Positions 1 to 6,390 of a stretch of 12,689 bases of DNA are shown here, one piece after another. The notes under the pieces are model-generated. The model was not told the origin of the DNA, did no database searches, and saw only the letters and a list, made by a program, of their open reading frames with translations. Position 1 is the first letter of the stretch. Each line of letters opens with the position of its first letter. Made by a program: the position numbers and the translations under genes. This stretch comes from Trachipleistophora hominis (Eukaryota; Microsporidia; Pleistophoridae), in assembly GCA_000316135.1 (NCBI GenBank), contig JH993966.1:5873-18561 (forward strand). Direction: 5' to 3'.

Positions 1-1
1 T

Positions 2-1204
2 AAAGCAGGCAACGCGAAAAATCTTGAAAACAAGGACAATTTGTGCAACTCATTGGATGAGAATGCTGATAAATTCCGAGATGCAAAAACTAATCTCATT
101 GATGACCGTAAAACAGGCGTAGCACCCGGCCAAAATGACACGAATGAACAGCCCTGTACGGGAATCGTATTGGCTGATACTTCACAGACCTCTACTCAGT
201 TAATTCTTTTTGACAGAGATAAGGTCCTTACATCTAAGCCAAACATAAAAACAAACTTCATCGTTCTCTACGATCCTGAACGAGTCGTTGTGTCAGGCTT
301 TTGTAAACATCGGAAAATGCTATCGCATTTACTTCTCCCAAACATAGGCCTGCTCATCAACGACCTCTTTCTGCCGGTCAAGAAAATTACGCTAAACCAG
401 AAATGTGTAGAGATGAACTTAATCTCCTCTTTTGTTCAGTTTTTCAGAGAGCTGGGAAACGTTCTGGTAGTAATTCGGCACTTCGAAAGTGCAAGCGTGC
501 ACGAGCTGTTCATGTACGAGGCGAACAACGTATTATGTGCACTTCTAGCAAGCGTGTCTGTAACATACAACTACAAAGACCTGCTTGTGATGCTCAACAC
601 TCTTTATTTCGTGGAAACTACTTTTCTGGATCTGACGGAAAACACAAGGAAATGGGGATGTACCAGCAACAATGTCAGTGCATACGTAAGAAAACTGGAG
701 AAAAAGGTTACCACTGGGATAGAAAGCATTCTTAAGGTTATTTTTAGACGAAGCGTGAAAAAGAAGTACACGTTTTCGAACGAGTTTATAGAAATGCTGA
801 AAAAGGAGGTACTAGTACTGGACAGGATAGAATTTAACGAAAGCATCTTTCATTTCCTGTTTGAAACGCTATTCTCGCTTCTCTTCAGTAAAATGGTTAA
901 GTTTAAGATGGAGCCTAGACTAGCTGAGCTACTTATCGAAGAGATAGGCGAAATAAGGCTATTTCTTGAAGAGGACTGGCCAAAACCACCACTGATAGAT
1001 GTCATAGAAAGTTACCTGAAAATATTTGTGTGTACAACGGATAACATCAGAGTGTTTGTCACGTGCTTTAACCAGTTGAATAATAATTTATTTGATTTCA
1101 AGAATATCATCGAAGCTCTTGAAGACTCGTCAAGGAATAAGCAGTTAGTACGGGAATATGAAAATCAGAAGAACAAAATAATCAAATACGAGAGCCGAAA
1201 ATAA
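2..1204 (+). CDS. Unrecognised alpha-helical protein, 5' end cut by window edge
   Basis: The reading frame is open from base 2 to the TAA at 1202-1204, with no stop before the first ATG-encoded Met (the KML near base 317), so the true start is probably outside the window. About 60 to 70 polar residues at the visible N-terminus look disordered. The rest reads as a string of amphipathic helices rich in Leu, Ile, Phe, Glu and Lys, with no enzyme motif, no signal peptide and no clear membrane segment. The end is charged (Lys/Glu/Asn-rich). An all-helical body of this kind, with a segment like LIEEIGEIRLFLEEDW near the C-terminus, faintly recalls exocyst/CATCHR tethering subunits such as Sec6. That is only an impression and no family is assigned. 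The gene converges on UFD1, and its stop codon lies inside an AATAAA. Confidence 0.75.
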   Translation, partial: KAGNAKNLENKDNLCNSLDENADKFRDAKTNLIDDRKTGVAPGQNDTNEQPCTGIVLADTSQTSTQLILFDRDKVLTSKPNIKTNFIVLYDPERVVVSGFCKHRKMLSHLLLPNIGLLINDLFLPVKKITLNQKCVEMNLISSFVQFFRELGNVLVVIRHFESASVHELFMYEANNVLCALLASVSVTYNYKDLLVMLNTLYFVETTFLDLTENTRKWGCTSNNVSAYVRKLEKKVTTGIESILKVIFRRSVKKKYTFSNEFIEMLKKEVLVLDRIEFNESIFHFLFETLFSLLFSKMVKFKMEPRLAELLIEEIGEIRLFLEEDWPKPPLIDVIESYLKIFVCTTDNIRVFVTCFNQLNNNLFDFKNIIEALEDSSRNKQLVREYENQKNKIIKYESRK

Positions 1205-1205
1205 A
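1200..1205 (+). terminator. Polyadenylation signal AATAAA overlapping the stop
   Basis: AATAAA is formed by the last base of the final sense codons, the TAA stop (1202-1204) and the next base. Stop codons fused to or a few bases from AATAAA recur in this window and fit very short 3' UTRs. Function is inferred from the motif only. Confidence 0.5.
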
Positions 1206-1517
1206 CATATGGACTACGTATGGCATGGAAGAGGACATTGAGAGTGTTCAGTCTATCGGCTATATGATTATTAGCACACAGATCCGATCAGGCAGAGTTT
1301 ATTTTTTAGTGGTGAATCTATGGCAAGAATATTTTAGAAATGGCGAGTAAATCGGTAAACGAACAAGAAGATGCCTCATCGATCTGATGCAACGGAATGT
1401 TCGTGCTGTTTTCCATTAAAATTCTTTTAGTTGCCAACTTTTCGCTCACTACCTTCAACAACCAAATCGTTAAAACTTGTACACCACACAGCTATTCGGC
1501 CTAGTGTTTATTTAAAA
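1205..1517. other. Convergent intergenic spacer, 313 bases
   Basis: This lies between the 3' ends of the helical protein gene and UFD1. The only item noted is a 41-codon ATG-initiated ORF on the + strand (1225-1350, TAA stop; starts MEEDIESVQS), which has no CCC start motif and resembles nothing I recognise. No RNA gene or repeat was seen. Confidence 0.6.
1507..1512 (-). terminator. Polyadenylation signal for UFD1
   Basis: On the minus strand AATAAA lies five bases past the UFD1 TGA stop (1518-1520). It supports the short C-terminus of this UFD1 being the real end of the gene. Confidence 0.5.
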
Positions 1518-2195
1518 TCAAAACATATTCCTCCTTTCCTTCATTCTCACACACTTTACGTCATCGTTCTCCACATCCTCAAACTCTACAAACCTCATCA
1601 CACTCTTCTCATTCTCCAGTTTTTCTTCGTATCCTATCGGTGGCAAAAACTCGACTATCAGGTCCGTGTCAACGATATAAATAGCATCATCATCCGGCTC
1701 TATCTGGTTAACCGTAAATCTCATGGCGCCATACTCATCAAACGAGCACACAATCTCATCGCCACATGTCAAAACTTGGTAATTCACCAGGCACTTTTCA
1801 AGTTCTCGTTTCGGCGACTCAATTTCTAAAAAATCGGTGGTATGGGGAAGCAGCTTGATGGAACGACCGGGCATCAACTGCTTATAAGTTACGGTAACGA
1901 GGCCGCACTGGTCCATTTCCAACTGCTGGTACAGCCACTCTGGCACGACAATCTCCTCGCCTCTTGCAGTAAATTCTAAAACACCGGTATGCGAGACGTA
2001 TAATCGGTTGCTATGCGATATTTCAAACGTGTAAGGCGCCGGTATTTGCAGATTTACCAGGTCTTCAATTACACGCTGTGGCAGCAGCGCTTTTCCGCCA
2101 AAATTGTTCGGACTGTTCGGCGGGTACTTTGTTGGTATAAGGCGCCATTTTAGGGACAGGTCGTAGTCGTTTTGTCTAAAAAAGTTGAAGATCAT
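1518..2195 (-). CDS. UFD1: Ubiquitin fusion degradation protein 1 (Ufd1), short form
   Basis: Ufd1 with Npl4 is the substrate-recruiting cofactor of the Cdc48/p97 ATPase, which extracts ubiquitylated proteins from membranes (ERAD) and complexes for the proteasome. The 225 residues carry the typical Ufd1 landmarks in order: FGGKALLP (32-39), THTGVLEF-like HTGVLEF (69-75), the PEW (85-87) and CGLV (97-100) segments, DFLEI plus P-K (121-129), LTCGDEI (142-148) and PPIGY (185-189). Together these form the N-terminal double-psi/UT3 ubiquitin-binding domain. The protein is shorter than animal and yeast Ufd1 (about 300 to 360 residues). After residue 190 there is only an acidic tail of some 35 residues with no FxGxGxxL-like SHP box, the usual Cdc48 contact. 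The start is chosen because CCC abuts the ATG. It is divergent from the EZH gene and convergent with the upstream helical gene. Confidence 0.93.
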   Translation of the reverse strand: MIFNFFRQNDYDLSLKWRLIPTKYPPNSPNNFGGKALLPQRVIEDLVNLQIPAPYTFEISHSNRLYVSHTGVLEFTARGEEIVVPEWLYQQLEMDQCGLVTVTYKQLMPGRSIKLLPHTTDFLEIESPKRELEKCLVNYQVLTCGDEIVCSFDEYGAMRFTVNQIEPDDDAIYIVDTDLIVEFLPPIGYEEKLENEKSVMRFVEFEDVENDDVKCVRMKERRNMF

Positions 2196-2198
2196 GGG
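2196..2198 (-). promoter_or_regulatory. CCC start-proximal motif of UFD1
   Basis: Reading the minus strand, GCCC directly precedes the ATG. A CCC- or GGG-like motif next to the start is a described feature of many microsporidian genes and supports this start. Confidence 0.5.
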
Positions 2199-3155
2199 CT
2201 AAATTTGTTTGTAGGGTTATTTATGAGGCGGAGAAAGGGGCAGGGAGAACATGCCCGTGTGATTGAAAGGTGTAAGTGGTCCACTGAACAAACCACTAAG
2301 ATTGGTGGATGTAGGAATAGGTAAAACAACAATTTACATTCTCGATTAACGTACTAAAGGGAACTAACGAACAGAAACGCGTTAAAACGATGATATTGTG
2401 TTTAATCTGCAGATAAACATAGAACCAATTAAATTTTGAACAGGTGATAAATTAACGGTAGCACTAATAAATTTACAACGGATATTCTATTCAAGACAAG
2501 AATAGCATTTTAATATCATTTAATAATCTAAGTTCCCGGTTGAACTGGATTACTACAAGTATTAACATTATAAACAGATTGTATGACTTTAACTAAATAA
2601 ATTACCGGGTGTTTCTTTACTATTACTCTACGAAATTGTAATTTAACTTATAATCATATCTCTAATAAATTATCACCTTCAATCTTTTTAACATGTCTAT
2701 AACACGAAACATTCTAAATGAACGTTTAGCCATTAATAAAACAAGAGATATTAACCATAAGAGAACTGATAAAACACCTTTTCTACAGAAACAATAGTTT
2801 TATATTTACGTGGTGCATTACGCGATCACTCTATTCAGATCTCTGACTTGAATCAATTCAGGCTAATTGTCCTACTATAAAGTTTATCCCGGCTTTAGTA
2901 AATTCTTAGAACTTACATTTGCATGTGAACCCTTTCGTTTAACAGGTTGAAAAGGTTTTAAAATGCACAGATATTGAAATAAAATTGCTATAATTCGTAG
3001 GTAACCCGTGGTTGATATACAGTATAATATTATCACGGCATATTTTTTGAACCGGAAGAGATTTATTTAAATTATCATGGGATGAACAGCCTTTTGCTCA
3101 TGAATAATTTGTTTTTGGTGTCAACACAAAGTGAATTTTTGCAAATATTTTCTTA

Positions 3156-3172
3156 GGCCTGTCTGATAGGCC
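3156..3172. repeat. Short inverted repeat upstream of the EZH-like gene
   Basis: GGCCT, seven bases, then AGGCC form a perfect 5-bp stem ending 33 bases before the ATG at 3206. The same stretch holds TAGGCC twice (3154-3159 and 3167-3172). It could be a 5' UTR hairpin or a factor site. It is short enough to be chance. Confidence 0.35.
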
Positions 3173-3202
3173 ACTAAATTTTAGAAAAGTTGCTTTTAAT
3201 TG

Positions 3203-3205
3203 CCC
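3203..3205 (+). promoter_or_regulatory. CCC motif abutting the ATG at 3206
   Basis: GCCC sits directly before ATG 3206, exactly as at UFD1. It is the main reason to place the EZH start at 3206, although this ATG is in a different frame from the body of the gene. Confidence 0.5.
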
Positions 3206-4785
3206 ATGGATACGATTCTGAAAAAGACCACGGAGGAATACGAAAAGATCGTTTCGTCCATCCTAAAAAAAACGAAGTGTTTGTTGAGAAAGGACCTGTC
3301 CATCTTGAAGAATTCAGCAACCAGAAATTTATGAAGGTCGTCATTCCACAGATAGAACCGCAGCCACCCTATCGGTATTTCGTAAGCAGCCGAATAAATA
3401 TAAGCGGCACCGATGACCCCGTATTAAGATTTGTTCCCTTCATCAACAGCGAGGAGAATTACACAACGATCACTAATTATGATGACACGTTACTCACCGA
3501 GAAGCCTTTAACACAGGAAGAGGCCATCAAAAACATGGCGCTCAAGAAGGTGTTTTCAAAGTTCAGCGATGCAACGCTTTACAGGTTGAAATGCAACATT
3601 GCGGATGGAAAGATTAACGAAGTAAAGGATACAAGAGAATACATTACGCTGCAGAACGTAGCGCAGCATTTGAAAACACGCGTTATAAAGTTGTTGGAGA
3701 AATGGGAAAAAGACTTTGATAGAAATGCGAGGCCCTTGTACATCGACCAGGACTCGTTCAACGCGTATTTCTGCAATGTATGTCTGATTTTTGATTGCAA
3801 CGTTCATGGTGCGTATACGAAAAGAATGCCGAGGAGTGCCAATGAGGAACCGCCATCAAAATGTTCAGACGAGTGTTATCAAAGCATAGCTACACCGGAA
3901 GCGATAAAAAATGCTCAGAACGATACTCCAGTACTAACAAACAAGTACCTGTACGTCTACCAGAAAATACGTAAAAATTTTAATTTTAATTGCTGCGAAC
4001 TTACGAGAGCCTTCAATTTCTTTAGTTCTCTCAATTTAAGCTGCAAAAGCATTTTCCTACTCTCAGAGAAAAATAAAATCAACCAAAGAAAATTAACCTA
4101 CAAGGAAAAAACGACCGCTGCACCGTCCAACTACAACATAAAATACTTTGAATTGCACAGCCCGTGCGATCATCCTGGTTCGTGCCAGAAGAACAAAAAT
4201 TGCACGTGCTATACAAACAAAATATTTTGTGAGGAATCGTGTTTCTGTGTAAAATGCGATCTCGTCTTTACAGGCTGCAAATGCAGGAAATGCGGCAAAT
4301 CGTGCCCGTGCAGGAAATATTCGAGAGAGTGCACCGATGAGTGCAAATGCACACGTTGTATGAACAACGATTTACAGAACATGAAAGAGCGGCCCACATA
4401 CGTCGCACCAAGCACCGTTGATGGATACGGCCTATTTACAGTTGATGACCTCTCCAAAGATGATTTTGTGATCGAGTACGTGGGCGAAATAATCACGAAC
4501 GAGGAGGCAGAGCGGCGCGGCCTCTTTTACGAGAAGAGGAAACTTTCGTATCTTTTTGATCTCTCCAACCTATCAGACTGTACAAAAGAAACGATAGATG
4601 CAACCAAGATAGCCAATAAGGCACGGTTCATCAACCACAGCAAGAAGGCAAACCTGATAGCCAAAACGGTGCAGGTTGCCGGACGTAAAAGAATCGGATT
4701 CTACGCACAAAAGACGATCAGAAGGAACGAAGAGCTTTTCTTTGATTACCGGTACAAGGACGAACAAAAAAAAATTACGAGATAA
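3206..4785 (+). CDS. EZH/Enhancer-of-zeste-type histone-lysine methyltransferase, with a 5' frame break
   Basis: This is a SET-domain methyltransferase of the Polycomb (PRC2) EZH family, predicted to methylate histone H3 (Lys27 in model organisms). A segment around bases 3400-3450 (DDPVLRFVPF) matches the EZH motif near ETVLHNIPY. The CXC zinc domain begins with PCDHP (4162-4176), which is diagnostic for EZH, and runs through a dense Cys array to about 4365. The SET domain (about 4390-4765) has IEYVGEII, TIDAT, RFINHS (NHS at 4633-4641) and ELFFDYRY. It is about 530 residues, against about 750 in human EZH2. The ATG at 3206 (MDTILKKTTEEYEK) is in frame 2, which stops at TGA 3332-3334. The rest is in frame 1, open from upstream without a stop but with no ATG before 3331. 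One extra base in the A8 run (3265-3272) would join the frames. Alternatively translation begins at ATG 3331. Confidence 0.9.
3265..3272 (+). other. A8 homopolymer, likely site of the frame break
   Basis: Eight consecutive A's lie where the frame entered from ATG 3206 and the frame of the EZH body overlap. The pattern CTA AAA AAA in the starting frame would permit a -1 slip into the body frame. A one-base sequencing or assembly error in the run would look the same. Confidence 0.5.
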
Positions 4786-4817
4786 AAGAATTCGCAAACA
4801 AACCGTAGCATACAGTA

Positions 4818-4823
4818 AATAAA
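4818..4823 (+). terminator. Polyadenylation signal of the EZH-like gene
   Basis: AATAAA lies 32 bases after the TAA stop (4783-4785). Assigned from the motif and position only. Confidence 0.45.
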
Positions 4824-4883
4824 CCTATAAAAATGTTAAGTACGCGTTTTCTATCCTAAATAGAGAACATTTGCCGTATTACT

Positions 4884-4906
4884 ACGTGTTTTTGATTTAA
4901 ACACGT
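4884..4906. repeat. Hairpin with 8-bp perfect stem
   Basis: ACGTGTTT and AAACACGT are perfect inverted copies separated by seven bases. It lies about 100 bases past the EZH stop and about 60 past its AATAAA. It contains ACGTG/CACGT cores, so it could be a 3'-end structure or a bHLH-like binding site. There is no direct evidence for either. Confidence 0.5.
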
Positions 4907-4986
4907 GCATCTTTGCCTGTTCTTTCTGTGAGTTAAAGTTCATTCAACAGATGGTAATTCTTATTTATCATCTTGAGATCACCAGG

Positions 4987-5016
4987 AAAGATCCTTTAAA
5001 TAAAGATCCTTTAAAT
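4987..5016. repeat. 15-bp perfect tandem duplication
   Basis: AAAGATCCTTTAAAT occurs twice head to tail with no mismatch. Such a short perfect repeat in AT-rich spacer is most simply replication slippage and probably recent. Confidence 0.85.
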
Positions 5017-5229
5017 TTACGTAAGGAACGTTTGCGTGTTATGATGTGGTTAAAACGAATTAAAGGCCCTTTTTATAAAAAAACGTACAGGAGGAATTAA
5101 TTAACGATCCTTCAAGAAAAAGAACGTTTTTATTTTATATTTTTTTGAGGAAACATCTTTAATTAAAATTTCCTTTCAACACTTATTTTCTACTTTCTTT
5201 CAATTTATTATTCTGCAGCCACACATTCA

Positions 5230-5290
5230 TTCCCGGGCCAGGGCTATATCACACAGAGGATCGGCTCTGGTTGGTTCCCTGAATAGGTAA
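5230..5290. other. GC-rich structured island in AT-rich spacer
   Basis: The composition changes abruptly here, from AT-rich flanks to a GC-rich stretch containing CCCGGG (5232-5237). CCAGGGC (5238-5244) can pair with GCTCTGG (5264-5270) in a 7-bp stem with one G-U pair and a 19-base loop. TAGGTAAGG near 5284-5292 resembles a 5' splice site, or read on the other strand a CTTACCTA word like a U1 5' end. No known RNA family was recognised. It may be a non-coding RNA, a regulatory element or a remnant. Confidence 0.3.
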
Positions 5291-5682
5291 GGACGTAAAA
5301 GAAACGCATTAGAACTAAAGATGGTATTACTTGAACATACATACGATATAAACATATTAAATACGATTATAATTATTTTATCGCCTGACGTTTGAGACTG
5401 AAATCATTAATTTTACTAATTACTTAAATAACACCTACACTGCTATATTACCTTTTTTATGATATTCTTGATCTGAATATGAAATAAACACTAAGAATTC
5501 TTTATTTTATAATTATTATACGTTGGTAGACCGTACTATCGAATTAATCTATCACATTTAAAAATTTTAAAATACGTCATACAGATGAGAAAAACAAGTG
5601 AGTTATTCGTGTTGCTTTATTTAACGTTAAACACAATGCAGTGATAAATAATACCGTAGACTTATCGCCGTGCAGTTCGTCA

Positions 5683-5688
5683 TTTATT
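5683..5688 (-). terminator. Polyadenylation signal overlapping the stop of the membrane-protein gene
   Basis: On the minus strand the last Lys codons and the TAA stop (5684-5686) together spell AATAAA. The arrangement is the same as at 1200-1205. Confidence 0.5.
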
Positions 5689-6064
5689 TTTTGAGGTAGA
5701 AGAACGTAGCGATACCAACAACCAAGAAATATACGAGCGCGTTCGTAACAAAGGTATAAAACGAGTTGCCGCACAGGTACTGATAAAGAAAGAACACGGT
5801 GAATGACAGGTGCATAGGATTAAAGTAGTCAAAGTAGAAATTTAAGAGAACCAGGATAAGCGGTGGAATGATGAAAAGAACGGGCTTATCGTTTGCTGTG
5901 AGTATATTTAACATCTTAAATATGAGAAAATCAAAATTGCCGCTAAAGATAGCCTCTGTTTGTGTGTATTCTGTCATAACGCTGCTTGCCGGCTTGTTTA
6001 CGCTGGTGTCACTTTTCTTGGCCCTGTTCCTCTTCTTGACATGATCTGATGAATGACCGGACAT
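5684..6064 (-). CDS. Small protein with about three membrane segments, family unknown
   Basis: This is a 126-residue protein read from ATG 6064, which has CACCC immediately upstream. The frame can be extended to ATG 6124 (20 more residues), but that start lacks the motif. The first 35 to 40 residues are polar and basic (KKRNRAKK) and should face the cytosol or nucleus. Then come three hydrophobic stretches at about residues 61-80 (LFIIPPLILVLL), 83-100 and 105-124, with very short connecting loops, ending in YLKK. There is no signal peptide and no catalytic motif. The architecture suggests an ER or Golgi membrane subunit, but I do not recognise the family. It lies upstream-to-downstream in tandem with DPB2 (same strand, 326 bases apart), and its stop overlaps AATAAA. 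Confidence 0.75.
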   Translation of the reverse strand: MSGHSSDHVKKRNRAKKSDTSVNKPASSVMTEYTQTEAIFSGNFDFLIFKMLNILTANDKPVLFIIPPLILVLLNFYFDYFNPMHLSFTVFFLYQYLCGNSFYTFVTNALVYFLVVGIATFFYLKK

Positions 6065-6067
6065 GGG
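6065..6067 (-). promoter_or_regulatory. CCC motif abutting the ATG at 6064
   Basis: CACCC directly precedes the internal ATG on the minus strand and decides for the 126-residue form over the 146-residue one. Confidence 0.5.
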
Positions 6068-6390
6068 TGGTTCGACAGAACCGAATTGATGAATTTTTAA
6101 TGAAATGATCAAATTGTAAAACAAGTGCAGGATATGTTTTAAAATTTGATGTTTAAAAGTAGTTCAATGAACAAGGATGGTAATATTAACAGATGATCAG
6201 TAATTTATGGCGCTTACACACTAATAAACGTATATTATACGTTGAACCGGCTTTATTACGGCTGTTCTTACGATTCATAGCTCAGATCTTCTGTCTGAAG
6301 GAACGAACACTGTTATTGAACACCGTTATACCTCAAACTGCCACGTTTCGTACCTCGTATAACAAAGAAATCGCGTAATAGCCATGAAAA
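6065..6390. other. Intergenic region between DPB2 and the membrane-protein gene
   Basis: A 326-base spacer, most likely the 5' region of the membrane-protein gene and the 3' region of DPB2. A 61-codon ATG ORF on the opposite strand (6193-6378) has no start motif or recognisable content and is not called. No repeat or RNA gene seen. No AATAAA was seen immediately after the DPB2 stop. Confidence 0.5.

Larger units (their letters stand above)
2196..3205. other. Divergent AT-rich intergenic region, about 1 kb
   Basis: This is the shared 5' region of UFD1 (-) and the EZH-like gene (+). Most of it is AT-rich with many stops in all frames and no ORF of 60 codons. Near the UFD1 end are short GTGG/CCAC repeats, including the near-palindrome AGTGG-T-CCACT (2275-2285). 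A 33-codon ORF at 2223-2324 is probably chance. Near the EZH end is a hairpin (see 3156-3172). I see no tRNA, snRNA or mobile element that I can support. Confidence 0.6.
4786..5683. other. Convergent intergenic region, about 0.9 kb
   Basis: This lies between the 3' ends of the EZH-like gene and the small membrane-protein gene. It is AT-rich with no ORF of 60 codons inside it, but it contains three structured items listed separately: a hairpin (4884-4906), a 15-bp tandem duplication (4987-5016) and a GC-rich island able to fold (about 5230-5290). No tRNA, rRNA or transposon signature was found. Confidence 0.6.

Noticed and set aside
41..43. TTG as a start codon for the first gene, and likewise at 3190 and 7889
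   Set aside because: Nuclear eukaryotic genes rarely use TTG. The first gene is simply open to the window edge, and the other two have better ATG explanations.
1431..1829. 132-codon + strand ORF
   Set aside because: It lies largely antisense within the well-supported UFD1 gene, has no recognisable content and is best explained as a shadow frame.
2223..2324. 33-codon ORF starting MRRRKGQGEH
   Set aside because: Basic start recalls a tiny ribosomal protein, but it does not match eL41 or any small ribosomal protein I know and is short enough to be random.
3070..3125. U5 snRNA-like stretch: GCCTTTTGC loop-like word followed by an AATTTGTTTTTGG Sm-like site
   Set aside because: The near-invariant loop GCCUUUUAC is changed, the flanking stem is only about four pairs, and no convincing 3' hairpin follows. 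A covariance search could revive it.
2196..3205. tRNA genes in the long spacers
   Set aside because: Candidate GAACC/GGTTC words were checked on both strands at several places, and none had a matching T-arm, D-arm and acceptor stem.
5225..5295. U1 snRNA on the minus strand (CTTACCTA word followed by foldable sequence)
   Set aside because: The typical stem-loop I with its GAUCACGAAG-type loop and a Sm site are missing. Only the short 5' word matches.
6193..6378. 61-codon + strand ORF in the spacer before DPB2
   Set aside because: No CCC motif, no recognisable domain, and it is of a length expected by chance. It runs opposite to both neighbours.
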